Positions 11,348-19,788 of a stretch of 64,000 bases of DNA are shown one piece after another; positions within the stretch are counted from its first letter, which is position 1, and every line of letters starts with the position of its first letter. The DNA is from JB111 sp049856295. Lineage in GTDB: Bacteria > Actinomycetota > Actinomycetes > Actinomycetales > Actinomycetaceae. A model generated the notes under the pieces. It saw only the letters and a program-made list of their open reading frames with translations. It did no database searches and was not told the origin of the DNA. Location of the stretch: NCBI RefSeq assembly GCF_049856295.1, contig NZ_JBNDMZ010000003.1:246266-310265 (forward strand). Direction: 5' to 3'. The translations under genes and the position numbers were made by a program.

Positions 11348-11395
11348 CGCGAAAGCCCCGGGCTCCAACATTTGCCGCTACGAGCGGCCTTCGCG
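11348..11395 (+). ncRNA. Compact three-way-junction RNA element in the PiT operon leader
   Basis: By pairing inspection: P1 CGCGAA (11348-11353) with TTCGCG (11390-11395); P2 AGCC-ccg-GGCT (11354-11364); a 9-nt joining strand; P3 GCCGCT-acg-AGCGGC (11374-11388). All stems are perfect Watson-Crick. The element is transcribed if the promoter at 11301 is used. It does not match any riboswitch I can name; it may be a leader regulatory element or merely chance pairing in GC-rich DNA. Confidence 0.35.
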
Positions 11396-11499
11396 CCGAC
11401 AGGCGCTCTCCGGTCCGCCGTCCCTCCTTCGCCGGTGACGTCCCCCGGCACCCCAGGACCCCGTCCGGACGGGCCCCTCGATCGCGCGCGCCCGCCTGT

Positions 11500-11542
11500 T
11501 AGGGTTCCCGTTCATCCGCCCGTCACGCCTCGTTCACCTGGA
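11500..11542 (+). promoter_or_regulatory. PHO box and proximal -10 before the PhoU-like/PiT operon
   Basis: Three 11-bp units run head to tail: GTTCATCCGCC (11510-11520), CGTCACGCCTC (11521-11531), GTTCACCTGGA (11532-11542). Outer units match the PhoP direct-repeat consensus (GTTCAYC). A TAGGGT -10 candidate (11500-11505) lies just upstream, so bound PhoP would block the promoter. The last unit also covers the GGAG ribosome site. Confidence 0.65.
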
Positions 11543-11548
11543 GTCGCC

Positions 11549-12181
11549 GTGCGCCTGTCGCGCCGCCCGTCCGTGGTGTCCGGGGACGGACCCAGCCTCG
11601 CGTCGAGCTCCCGCCTCATGGTCGACACGGCCATGCTGCTCGTCCGGGTCGTCGGCGCCACGACGGCTGACGTCCCCGAGCTCGACGAGCAGGTCGGCGA
11701 CATCGCCCGGAGCACCGACCGGCTCGGCGAGGAGGTGACGGACCGCCTCGTCGGCGACCTCGTCCTGCCGTTCGAGCGCGGGGACCTCCATCGCGTGCTC
11801 TCGGCCCAGCGCGTCGTCGTGCGCACGCTGCTGCGGGTGTCCCGCACGCTGCTCGCCGACCGGTCCGCCCCCACGCACCACTCGGTCGTCCACGCCGCCG
11901 ACGAGGTGCTGCGGGCCGCCGAGCTGGTGGGCGTCGCCACCGGGGCGCTGCGCGCGACGGGGCGGCTCGCCGACATCGCCCGCGAGACGGCCCGGGTCCG
12001 GGAGGACCTCGAGGCCTCCCTCCAGCGGGCCGTCCGCACGGCGTCGACCTCTGCCACGACCGACCGCTCCCCCGCGGCCGCCCCCCACGTCGTCCTCGCC
12101 GCGCTCGCCGACGCGGTCGCGGGCTGCGCCGACGTCGTCGTCGACATGCGGATCCTCGCGGCGGGAGCCGGCCGCCGGTGA
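11549..12181 (+). CDS. PhoU-like (DUF47) accessory protein of the PiT transporter
   Basis: 210 residues from the GTG at 11549, preceded by GGAG. All-helical with paired heptad-like segments, as in the PhoU/DUF47 fold, and directly coupled to a PiT transporter through a GTGA overlap (stop TGA at 12179-12181, next GTG at 12178). DUF47-PiT pairs are a standard arrangement; the accessory protein is thought to modulate low-affinity phosphate uptake (Pap of Streptomyces). The earlier in-frame ATG at 11372 would lie inside the structured leader and is unlikely. Confidence 0.8.
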   Translation: MRLSRRPSVVSGDGPSLASSSRLMVDTAMLLVRVVGATTADVPELDEQVGDIARSTDRLGEEVTDRLVGDLVLPFERGDLHRVLSAQRVVVRTLLRVSRTLLADRSAPTHHSVVHAADEVLRAAELVGVATGALRATGRLADIARETARVREDLEASLQRAVRTASTSATTDRSPAAAPHVVLAALADAVAGCADVVVDMRILAAGAGRR

Positions 12182-13194
12182 CGGACGTCCTCCTCGCGCT
12201 CGCGGTCCTGCTCGGCCTGGGGTTCACGTTCTCCGTCGGGGTCCAGGACGCCTCCAACGCCGTGGCCACCGCCGTGGCCACCCGCTCCCTCGGCCCGCGC
12301 TCGGCCACCCGGTGGGCGGCCGTCATGGTGCTCGTCGGGTCGCTCGCGGGCTGGTGGCTCCACCCGGCCCTGTCCGACCAGGCGGGCCTCGGCGTCGCCG
12401 AGCTGCCGGGCGGCGACCCCGGCCTCGCGGTCCTCGCGGTGGCGCTCGCCTGCGCGACCGGCTGGCTCGCGCTCGCGGCCCGCCTCGGCCTCCCGGTCTC
12501 GACCACGTACACGCTCGTCGGCGCCCTGGCCGGCGCGGCGGCCACGAGCGGCGCGCGCGTGGACTGGGCGCGGCTCGGCACCGGTGTCCTCGCCCCCATG
12601 GTCCTCAGCGCCGTGGCGGCGCTGGCGGTGACCTACGCGGGTACGCAGCTGGGCCGCAGGCTGGCGATGTCCACCCCCGCCGACCGGGTGGAACCGGCCG
12701 CCCGCGTCGCGCTGGCCGCCGCGACCACCGCGTCGGCGATGCTCATCGGCCTGCTCAGCAGCGCGAAGTCGGTCCTCGTGCTCGTCCTCGCCCTCACGCT
12801 CGCCGGTCGGGCCGCCGGGGAGGTGCCGGCCTGGGTCGTCGTCGCCACCGCGTGCGCCCTCGCCGCGGGGACGGCGATGGGCGGGCGCCGGATCATCGCC
12901 ACCCTCGGCGACCTCATGGTCGGGCGCGCGGTCACCCGCGGGGCGTTCATCCAGGGAGCCGCGGTGACGGTGTTCGGCGTCGTCGCGCTCGCCCCCGGGC
13001 TGCCGGTCTCGACGACCCACACGATCGGGTCGGCCATGATCGGCTCGGGCCTCGTCACGCCCGGCCGCATGCAGTGGTCGACCGCCCGCCGGGTGCTCGT
13101 GGCGTGGCTCGTCACCCTCCCCGCCGTCGGGATCGTCTCCGCCCTGCTCGCCGGCATCGTCCACCAGAGCCTCACCGCGCTCCCCATGGGCTGA
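12178..13194 (+). CDS. pit: Low-affinity inorganic phosphate transporter, PiT family
   Basis: 338-residue polytopic membrane protein with the two inverted PiT signatures: GVQDASNAVATAVATRSL near residue 22 and GLPVSTTHTIGSAMIGSG near 275, plus the first-half GLPVSTTYT motif near 105. About ten membrane helices. Imports phosphate (as metal phosphate) using the proton gradient. Translation is coupled to the DUF47 gene. The upstream PHO box suggests repression when phosphate is scarce, opposite to pstS. Confidence 0.93.
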   Translation: MTDVLLALAVLLGLGFTFSVGVQDASNAVATAVATRSLGPRSATRWAAVMVLVGSLAGWWLHPALSDQAGLGVAELPGGDPGLAVLAVALACATGWLALAARLGLPVSTTYTLVGALAGAAATSGARVDWARLGTGVLAPMVLSAVAALAVTYAGTQLGRRLAMSTPADRVEPAARVALAAATTASAMLIGLLSSAKSVLVLVLALTLAGRAAGEVPAWVVVATACALAAGTAMGGRRIIATLGDLMVGRAVTRGAFIQGAAVTVFGVVALAPGLPVSTTHTIGSAMIGSGLVTPGRMQWSTARRVLVAWLVTLPAVGIVSALLAGIVHQSLTALPMG

Positions 13195-13295
13195 AGTCCC
13201 CCGGTCGAGCGGGGTTTCCGGGCCCCCGCTGGCGATATCCTTCCCAAGGCCTCACCGGCTCCGACCTCTCTCCCTTCCGGAAGGACTCCTCCCCC

Positions 13296-13733
13296 ATGCG
13301 CGCCACCCACGCCCGCCGCGCGGCCGCCGTCGCCGCCGCCGCGCTCGCCGTCCCGTTCCTCGCCGCCTGCGGCTCGACCGTCCAGCAGTTCGAGGCCGGC
13401 CAGTGCCTCGACATGTCCGACGCGACCGGCGGCCAGGTCTCCGAGATCCCGGAGGTCGACTGCGAGGACGAGCACACCGGCGAGGTCTACCTCGTCCACA
13501 CCTTCGACGGCGACGAGTTCCCGGGCCAGACCGAGGTCGGCACCGAGCTCGAGACCGCCTGCGCGGACGCGTTCGAGGGCTACGTCGGGACCGACTACGC
13601 CTCGAGCCAGTACATGGTCCAGCTCCTCACGCCCACCCAGGAGACGTGGGACGAGGCGGACGACCGCGACGGCATCTGCATCCTCTCGACCAGCTCGCCG
13701 ACGACCGGCTCCGCCGAGGGCTCGGCCAGCTGA
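13296..13733 (+). CDS. Septum-formation-family lipoprotein
   Basis: 145 residues. Lipoprotein signal peptide with lipobox L-A-A-C at about residues 23-26. The mature part shows the Septum_form (PF13845) pattern: F-x-x-G-Q-C-L-D, then V-D-C-x-D-x-H-x-G-E-V, and a later C-x-D-A-F, with Cys residues probably forming disulfides. Secreted and membrane-anchored; precise role unknown. The tail is Ser/Thr-rich. ATG chosen because it opens the signal peptide directly. It converges on pstB. Confidence 0.8.
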   Translation: MRATHARRAAAVAAAALAVPFLAACGSTVQQFEAGQCLDMSDATGGQVSEIPEVDCEDEHTGEVYLVHTFDGDEFPGQTEVGTELETACADAFEGYVGTDYASSQYMVQLLTPTQETWDEADDRDGICILSTSSPTTGSAEGSAS

Positions 13734-13778
13734 TCCCCGCCGGTCGGCGCGTACCCCCGACCGGCCCCCGCACAGCCG

Positions 13779-13817
13779 CGAACGGCGCCGCACCCTGCGA
13801 GGGTGCGGCGCCGTTCG
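13779..13817. terminator. Bidirectional terminator hairpin between lipoprotein gene and pstB
   Basis: Perfect 18-bp stem (13779-13796 with 13800-13817) and GCG loop, located between convergent genes; followed on the plus strand by TCGTCGTG. Confidence 0.85.
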
Positions 13818-13840
13818 TCGTCGTGCGTGGTGGTGCGAGG

Positions 13841-14620
13841 TCAGCCGAAGCGGCCGGAGACGTAGTCCGAGGTCTGCTGGTTGGCCGGGTTCTGGAAGAT
13901 CGTCTCGGTGACGTCGTACTCGATGAGCCGACCGGGCTTGCCGGTGCCCTGGATGTTGAAGAATCCCGTCTTGTCCGACACGCGCGCCGCCTGCTGCATG
14001 TTGTGCGTGACGATGACGATCGTGTAGTTCTCCTTCAGCTCGGCGATGAGGTCCTCGATCGCGAGCGTGGAGATGGGGTCGAGCGCCGAGCAGGGCTCGT
14101 CCATGAGGACGACGTCGGGCTTGACGGCGATCGCGCGGGCGATGCACAGGCGCTGCTGCTGACCGCCCGAGAGGGACGAGCCGGGCCGCGCGAGGCGATC
14201 CTTGACCTCGTTCCACAGGTTCGCGCCGCGCAGGGAGCGCTCGACGAGCGCCTCGGCGTCGGAGCGGCTGATGCGCCGGTTGTTGAGGCGCACGCCGGCG
14301 AGCACGTTCTCCGCGATCGACATCGTGGGGAACGGGTTGGGGCGCTGGAAGACCATGCCGACCATGCCGCGGACGTCCACGGGGTCGACGCCGGGGGCGT
14401 AGAGGTTCTGGCCGTCGACGTTCACCTCGCCGTCGACGTACGCGCCGGGGATGACCTCGTGCATGCGGTTGAGCGTGCGGAGGAACGTCGACTTGCCGCA
14501 GCCGGACGGGCCGATGAGGGCCGTGACCGAGCGGGGCTCGATGGTGACGGTGACGTCCTCGACCGCCTTGAAGGAGCCGTAGTAGATGTTGAGGTCCTTG
14601 ACCTCGATGCGCTTGGACAC
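13841..14620 (-). CDS. pstB: Phosphate ABC transporter ATP-binding protein PstB
   Basis: 259 residues. Walker A GPSGCGKST near 38, ABC signature LSGGQQQRLCIARA near 152, Walker B VVLMDEPCSALDP, and the PstB-typical QRPNPFPTMSI and switch His in VTHNMQQA. Powers high-affinity phosphate uptake with PstSCA at the inner face of the membrane. Starts at GTG 14620. It lies 99 bp after pstA and is the last gene of pstSCAB. Confidence 0.97.
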   Translation of the reverse strand: MSKRIEVKDLNIYYGSFKAVEDVTVTIEPRSVTALIGPSGCGKSTFLRTLNRMHEVIPGAYVDGEVNVDGQNLYAPGVDPVDVRGMVGMVFQRPNPFPTMSIAENVLAGVRLNNRRISRSDAEALVERSLRGANLWNEVKDRLARPGSSLSGGQQQRLCIARAIAVKPDVVLMDEPCSALDPISTLAIEDLIAELKENYTIVIVTHNMQQAARVSDKTGFFNIQGTGKPGRLIEYDVTETIFQNPANQQTSDYVSGRFG

Positions 14621-14719
14621 TCGGTCAGATCCTTCCGTTCAGGGCCGGCCGGTGGCCGAGGGGGACGGTGGCGGTGCGGGAGGCCGTACGGGTGGTCGGT
14701 GCGTGCGTCATGCCGGCGC

Positions 14720-15949
14720 TCACCGCTCGCCCTTCGGCGCGAACATCGCCGCCACGAAGCGGGCGATGAGGTTGAAGACGAGGACGATGAAGATGAGGAC
14801 GAGCGCGCCGCCCCAGGATGCCTCGAAGTTGCCGGTGCGGAACGTGTTGTAGACGTACACCGGCAGCGTCATCATGTAGTTGTCGAACGGGTTGTAGTTG
14901 AACACGTCGGTCGACATGGCGGTGATCATCAGCGGGGCCGACTCACCGATGACGCGGGCGACGGCGATGACGACACCCGAGATGATGCCCGCGACCGAGG
15001 TGCGCAGGACGACCTTGACGATCGTCAGCCACTTCGGCACGCCGAGCGCGTAGGAGGCCTCGCGCAGCTCGTTGGGCACGAGCCGCAGCATCTCCTCGGT
15101 GTTGCGCACGACGATGGGGGTCATGAGGACGATGAGCGCGACCGCACCCATCGCGCCGGAGCGGTAGGCCGGCGCGCTGTCGAACCCGAGCTGGCCCATG
15201 ACCATCGTCAGCATCGCGACGGCGAACAGACCGGCGACGATCGAGGGGATGCCCGTCATGATGTCGACGAGGAAGGTGACGGCGCGGGCGAAGGGGCCCT
15301 TGCCGTACTCGACGAGGTAGATCGCCGTGAAGATGCCGAGCGGGATGGCGACGAGCGCCGTGAGCAGCGTGACGTAGAGCGTGCCGATGATCGCGTGCCC
15401 GAGGCCGGTCTCGACGTCCGCGACGGACGCGCCGACGTTGTTGTGCGTGAGGAAGCTCCACGAGATCGCCGCGATGCCCTGCTGGATGGAGGTCCACAGG
15501 AGGGAGACGAGCGGGAGGAGCGCGACCAGGAACGCGCCGCCGATGATCGTGGTGGCCACCCGGTCGCCGCCGTAGCGACGTCCCTCGTAGAGGTAGGCCA
15601 CGAGGATCATGACGACGATGTAGGTGACGACGGCGTAGAGCCCGATGGTCAGGAGCGGCAGCGAGTACTGCGACTCGCGCTCCGGGTCCGACCAGGTCTC
15701 GACCGCCGGCCCGAAGGTCTCGGTGCGCATGCCGAAGAAGATGCCGACGGCCAGCGCGAAGGCGATGACGACCCACTGCACCCACCCGGGCAGGCGGCGG
15801 CCGTGGCTCGTGATGGACGGCGCCCCGTGGGCGCGCGTCGGCGGGCCGTCGCCGACCCGCTTGCCCAGCGCCGCACCGGCGTTGGTCGTCAGCTGGTCGT
15901 TCGCGGCGGTCTCCCGCCCGACGTGGCCGGTGGGGTCGGTGTCGCTCAT
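14720..15949 (-). CDS. pstA: Phosphate ABC transporter permease PstA
   Basis: 409 residues, longer than the usual 280-300 because of a polar N-terminal extension of about 50 residues and an extra pair of N-terminal helices. The permease core carries the EAA-type motif (REASYALGVPKWLTIVKVVLRT) and six helices. Its ATG overlaps the pstC stop (ATGA), so the two permease subunits are translationally coupled. Confidence 0.95.
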   Translation of the reverse strand: MSDTDPTGHVGRETAANDQLTTNAGAALGKRVGDGPPTRAHGAPSITSHGRRLPGWVQWVVIAFALAVGIFFGMRTETFGPAVETWSDPERESQYSLPLLTIGLYAVVTYIVVMILVAYLYEGRRYGGDRVATTIIGGAFLVALLPLVSLLWTSIQQGIAAISWSFLTHNNVGASVADVETGLGHAIIGTLYVTLLTALVAIPLGIFTAIYLVEYGKGPFARAVTFLVDIMTGIPSIVAGLFAVAMLTMVMGQLGFDSAPAYRSGAMGAVALIVLMTPIVVRNTEEMLRLVPNELREASYALGVPKWLTIVKVVLRTSVAGIISGVVIAVARVIGESAPLMITAMSTDVFNYNPFDNYMMTLPVYVYNTFRTGNFEASWGGALVLIFIVLVFNLIARFVAAMFAPKGER

Positions 15950-17073
15950 GCGTTGGCTCCCGAGAACTCGGCGTACCGGGCGACGATGGCCCGGGAGATG
16001 TAGTTGACGACGAAGGTGAGGATGAACAGCATCAGGCCGATCGCGATGAGGACGTCCTGGCCGGCGACCGGGTCACCGGTGGCGTGCGCCTCGGGGAACG
16101 ACAGCGCGATCTGCGAGGCGATCGTCGCGTGCTGCCCCGGGGACATGAGCCAGAAGTTCACCGCGAGGCCGGGCGAGAGGACCATGAGGAGGGCCATCGT
16201 CTCGCCGAGGGCGCGCCCGAGGCCGAGCATCGACGCGGACACCATGCCGGAGCGGCCGAAGGGCAGCACCGTCTGCTTGATCATCTCCCAGCGGGTGGCG
16301 CCCAGCGCGAGCGAGGCCTCCTCCTGCAGGCGCGGGGTCTGCAGGAAGACCTCGCGGCACAGGGACGTGATGATCGGCAGGATCATGATGGCGAGGATGA
16401 GCCCGCCCATGAGGATGTTGCGGGCCGGCGGGGTGAAGTCGAAGAGGAACGGCGAGATCGGCCACCACTCGAAGTTCTCCGCCATGTAGCTGAAGCCCGG
16501 CAGGCCGCCGTACCACTGCTCGGGGTCCTGGCCGAGCTCGGAGTCGCCCCAGTTGCCGGCGATCCACTCGAGCACGGGCGTGAAGGTCTCGGAGACCCAC
16601 GTGAACGCGGGGCGCAGGAGCGGTTCGAGCAGGCGCATGCCCCACAGGCCGAAGACGACCGAGGGGATGGCGGCGAGCAGGTCGATGACGTACCCGAGCG
16701 CGGAGGACATGCGGCGCGGCGCGTAGTGCGAGATGAACAGCGAGATCGCGATCGCGAACGGGACGGCGATGATCAGCGCGATGATCGACGCGAGCAGCGT
16801 GCCGAAGATCGTGATCCCGGCGTAGGCCCAGAAGCCGTTGCCGCTGGTGAACGGCGCGGCGGCGGCCACGTCCTCCGAGCTGGAGGTCAGCGCGGGGATC
16901 GACTGCAGGAGCAGGAACAGCGCGACGGCGCCGAGGACCGCGATGATGACGGCGCCCGCGGCGAACGAGAGTCCGTTGAAGACCCGGTCGCCGGTGCGGA
17001 CCTTGCCTCCGTCGACCCGCTTGGACGGTGGGCGTTCAGCTGGCGGTGCGGAGGTGGTGACAGCTTCAGACAC
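15946..17073 (-). CDS. pstC: Phosphate ABC transporter permease PstC
   Basis: 375 residues from GTG 17073. Six core helices and the EAA motif EEASLALGATRWEMIKQTVLP. An insertion of about 60 residues between core helices (SETFTPVLEWIAGNWGDSEL and onwards) is rich in Trp/Gly/Glu and probably extracytoplasmic; such an insert is common in actinobacterial PstC. Partner of PstA. Separated from pstS by 143 bp containing a strong hairpin. Confidence 0.95.
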   Translation of the reverse strand: MSEAVTTSAPPAERPPSKRVDGGKVRTGDRVFNGLSFAAGAVIIAVLGAVALFLLLQSIPALTSSSEDVAAAAPFTSGNGFWAYAGITIFGTLLASIIALIIAVPFAIAISLFISHYAPRRMSSALGYVIDLLAAIPSVVFGLWGMRLLEPLLRPAFTWVSETFTPVLEWIAGNWGDSELGQDPEQWYGGLPGFSYMAENFEWWPISPFLFDFTPPARNILMGGLILAIMILPIITSLCREVFLQTPRLQEEASLALGATRWEMIKQTVLPFGRSGMVSASMLGLGRALGETMALLMVLSPGLAVNFWLMSPGQHATIASQIALSFPEAHATGDPVAGQDVLIAIGLMLFILTFVVNYISRAIVARYAEFSGANA

Positions 17074-17162
17074 GGGGTGGCTCCAGTCGCCGTGGCGGTG
17101 GGGTGGGCCGGCCGCGCCGGGCCGGGGTGGACCCGACGAGCCCGAGGGGATGTCGGTGAGCG

Positions 17163-17202
17163 CGTCGACGGTCCGGCCCCGCTCGGGGCCGGACCGTCGA
17201 CG
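17163..17202 (-). terminator. Intercistronic hairpin between pstS and pstC
   Basis: Perfect 18-bp stem (17163-17180 with 17185-17202), loop GCTC, 14 bp after the pstS stop. Partial termination or protection of the pstS mRNA 3' end here would explain excess PstS over the permease; this is inferred from position. Confidence 0.8.
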
Positions 17203-17216
17203 TGGTCAGGCGTGGG

Positions 17217-18470
17217 TCAGCCGGCCGAGATCTGCTCGATCACGGTGTTGACCTGGCCACGCAGGTTGTCCGAGATCGGGGCGACACCGAACTCCTCGGC
17301 GGCCGACTGGCCCTCCGCGGAGGCGATGTAGGCGAGGAAGCCCTGGACGTTGGCGGCCTCGGCCTCGTCCTCGTACACCGAGCAGGCGGCGTGGTACGAG
17401 ATGAGGACGATCGGGTACGCGTCGGGGATCGAGCCGTCGCGCTGCAGGTTGATCGTCAGCTGCGTCTCGGTGGCGCCCTCCGCGGGCTCCGAGCCGTCGA
17501 CGATGGCCGCGGCGGCCTCGGCCGAGTACTCGACGAAGTTGCCGTCGCCGAGGCCGATCGCGGCGGTGCCGAGGTCACCGATCTGCGAGGCGTCGGCGTA
17601 CGTGACGGCGCCCTCGGTGCCGGTGACGAGCTGGACGACGCCCGAGGTGGCCTGGGCCGACTGCGTGCCGTCGATCGGCCACACGTCGGACGGCTCGTGC
17701 TCCCAGCCCGAGCCCGACTCCTGCAGCCACTGCTGGAAGTTCTCCGTGGTACCGGAGTCGTCCGAGCGGTTGACCGGGATGACCGGGAGCGCGGGGAGGT
17801 CGGCGTCGGGGTTGTCCGCCGCGATCTCCTCGGCGTCCCAGGAGGTGATGTCGCCGTTGAAGATGCCGGCGACGGTCTCCGGGGTGAGGTTGAGGGTGTC
17901 GACGCCCGGGAGGTTGAACGCGACGGCGATCGGCGACACGTAGGTCGGCAGCTCGACGATCGGGTTCCCACCGCAACGCTCCTCGGCGGCGGCGAGCTCG
18001 TCGCCCTCGAAGTAGGAGTCGGTGCCGATGAAGGAGACCTGGCCACCGACGAACTGCTCGCGGCCGGTGCCGGAGCCCGTGGCGTTGTAGTTGACGGTGA
18101 CGTCCGACTCCTGGCCGAACTGGTCACGCCACGCCTGCATGGCGGTCTCCTGCGAGGAGGCGCCCGAGCCGTTGAGCGTGCCGGACAGCGAGGCGTAGTC
18201 GATGCCGAGGTCCTGCGGGCCGGACGCACCGGCGTCGCCACCCTCGGACTCGGACTCGGAGGGCGACTCCTCGGACTCGGACTCCGAGGGGGCCTCCTCG
18301 GGCTCCGACTCGGTGTCCTCCTCCTCGGAGGACTCCTCCTCGGAGGTCTCCTCCTCCGAGGTCTCCTCCTCGGTCGACTCGGCGTCGTCGCCGCCACAGG
18401 CGGCAAGGGTCATGGCGACAGCGCCGACGGCGGCCAGGCCGGCCAGACGGCGGGAACCAGCAAGCTTCAC
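17217..18470 (-). CDS. pstS: Phosphate-binding lipoprotein PstS
   Basis: 417 residues from GTG 18470. Lipoprotein signal with lipobox L-A-A-C near residues 22-25. Then comes an unusual acidic Glu/Ser/Thr linker of about 60 residues (repeats of S-E-E-E and S-E-S-E) that should hold the binding domain off the membrane. The periplasmic-binding fold has the PstS phosphate-loop features (NGSGASSQ, YNATGSGTG, SDDSGTTENF). Captures phosphate outside the cell for PstCAB. Controlled by a PHO box upstream. Confidence 0.96.
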   Translation of the reverse strand: MKLAGSRRLAGLAAVGAVAMTLAACGGDDAESTEEETSEEETSEEESSEEEDTESEPEEAPSESESEESPSESESEGGDAGASGPQDLGIDYASLSGTLNGSGASSQETAMQAWRDQFGQESDVTVNYNATGSGTGREQFVGGQVSFIGTDSYFEGDELAAAEERCGGNPIVELPTYVSPIAVAFNLPGVDTLNLTPETVAGIFNGDITSWDAEEIAADNPDADLPALPVIPVNRSDDSGTTENFQQWLQESGSGWEHEPSDVWPIDGTQSAQATSGVVQLVTGTEGAVTYADASQIGDLGTAAIGLGDGNFVEYSAEAAAAIVDGSEPAEGATETQLTINLQRDGSIPDAYPIVLISYHAACSVYEDEAEAANVQGFLAYIASAEGQSAAEEFGVAPISDNLRGQVNTVIEQISAG

Positions 18471-18816
18471 GGTATTTCCATCCTCTACAAGTGGAGTCCG
18501 GTTCGGGAAAGCCCGACCACGTGGGGACGTTAGGCACCGCGGGTGTACGGACATCACGTCGTAAGTGAACAATCGGTGAACTCGACCAGTCACCTCAGTC
18601 ACAGATTGACCACGGGCCACGGCTTGACCAGGATTTTTCGGACGCATGACGGTGGGATCAGACAGTCCCGGTCTACCGGGCCACAGCCGCGCCGACCTGG
18701 GCGGACGCCGTTCTGGAGGGGAGCCGGTGGGTGGTGGTTCGTCGTCGTCGGGGGCCGTTCCCGGCCCGGGGACACCCCCGCGCGCACGGGCGATCATCCG
18801 GAGGGTGAGTCTGCGC
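18471..18816 (-). promoter_or_regulatory. pstS promoter region with PHO box; 3' region of the NUDIX gene
   Basis: 346 bp without a gene. On the minus strand two 11-bp PhoP units, GTTCACCGATT and GTTCACTTACG (18581-18560), are followed 27 bp later by a TAACGT -10 candidate (18532-18527), so the box covers the -35 region, as expected for activation under phosphate starvation. The leader contains a small TCGGG-AAAG-CCCGA hairpin, then the GAGG ribosome site. The distal part (18733-18752) carries a 20-mer repeated exactly at 25661-25680. Confidence 0.75.
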
Positions 18817-19788
18817 TCATTCGTCCTCGACGGCGCGGACCCGCTCGACGGCGACGACGACGGGGCCGTGCCGCGCCCGGCGCGCGCAGTGCACGACCAG
18901 CATCTCGCCGGTCCGCAGGAAGGGGTCCTTGTCCGGGACCGTGCGGCGCAGGGCGTGGGGCGCCCGGTCGAGCAGCGTGGCGACCACCGTGGGCAGCACG
19001 GGGCGGTGCGTGCAGATCGCCGTGGGCCGGGTGGGGCGGCTGAGCGCGGCCGCCACGAGGTCGCGGACGGGGCGCTTCCGGCGCTCGTGGGCGGCCTCGG
19101 TCAGCTCCTCGTGGAGGTCGACCTCGATGCCGCCGCGCTCCGCGTACGAGGCGAGGGTCGCCCGGCAGCGCTCCCACGGCGAGCTGACGAGCTGCTCGAC
19201 CCCGTAGGCCGAGAACAGCGACCCCATGCCGACCGCCTGGACCGCGCCGCCCACCGTGAGCGGCCGGGTCGCCTCGGAGCCCTTCCACGACTTCCGCGCC
19301 CGCGCGCGGGCGTGCCGCACGAGGAGGACCGTCCAGGTGTCGAGGCGGGAGTCCTTCCACTGGTCGACGAGGCGGCCGAGGACCTCGCGGTCGCGGTCGT
19401 GCGCGAGGGCCTTCTCGGCGTCGCGCACGGACATCCACCGCGTCTCGTCGATCTCGTCGGCGGACGCCGCCGACGGGACGCGGCGCACCCGGGACCAGGC
19501 GCCGTCGGGCGTCGCCGCGCTGCTCGCCCAGTAGCTGACGTGCTTCCGGCGCCCGTCCCGCAGCCGGTAGCGCACGACCCCGAGGGGCTGGCCGACGACG
19601 ACGAGCTCGCCGGTCTCCTCTGCCACCTCGCGGACGGCGCACTCCTGGAGGGTCTCGTGCGGGTCGAGGTGGCCCTTGGGGAAGCCCCACTCGTCGTACC
19701 GCGGCGAGTGGACGAGGAGGACCTCGAGCCGCCGGCCCTCCTCGCGCCAGACGACCAGGCCGGCGGCCCGGACGTTCCCCCGGCTCAC
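18817..19788 (-). CDS. NUDIX hydrolase fused to histidine phosphatase (MutT1-like)
   Basis: 323 residues from GTG 19788. N-terminal NUDIX domain (1-140) with box GHLDPHETLQECAVREVAEE; C-terminal RHG/phosphoglycerate-mutase-like domain (about 165-320) with LLVRHARAR and the second catalytic His in ICTHRPVLP. This is the architecture of mycobacterial MutT1, which degrades 8-oxo-dGTP and dinucleoside polyphosphates. Its GTG overlaps the ppk stop (GTGA). Coupling to polyphosphate kinase suggests a role in nucleotide/polyphosphate homeostasis. Confidence 0.92.
   Translation of the reverse strand: MSRGNVRAAGLVVWREEGRRLEVLLVHSPRYDEWGFPKGHLDPHETLQECAVREVAEETGELVVVGQPLGVVRYRLRDGRRKHVSYWASSAATPDGAWSRVRRVPSAASADEIDETRWMSVRDAEKALAHDRDREVLGRLVDQWKDSRLDTWTVLLVRHARARARKSWKGSEATRPLTVGGAVQAVGMGSLFSAYGVEQLVSSPWERCRATLASYAERGGIEVDLHEELTEAAHERRKRPVRDLVAAALSRPTRPTAICTHRPVLPTVVATLLDRAPHALRRTVPDKDPFLRTGEMLVVHCARRARHGPVVVAVERVRAVEDE

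Noticed and set aside
18738..18752. Intrinsic terminator of the NUDIX gene at the repeated 20-mer
   Set aside because: The adjacent GGGGG/CCCCC pairing is weak and the same 20-mer occurs elsewhere upstream of genes, so a terminator role is not supported.
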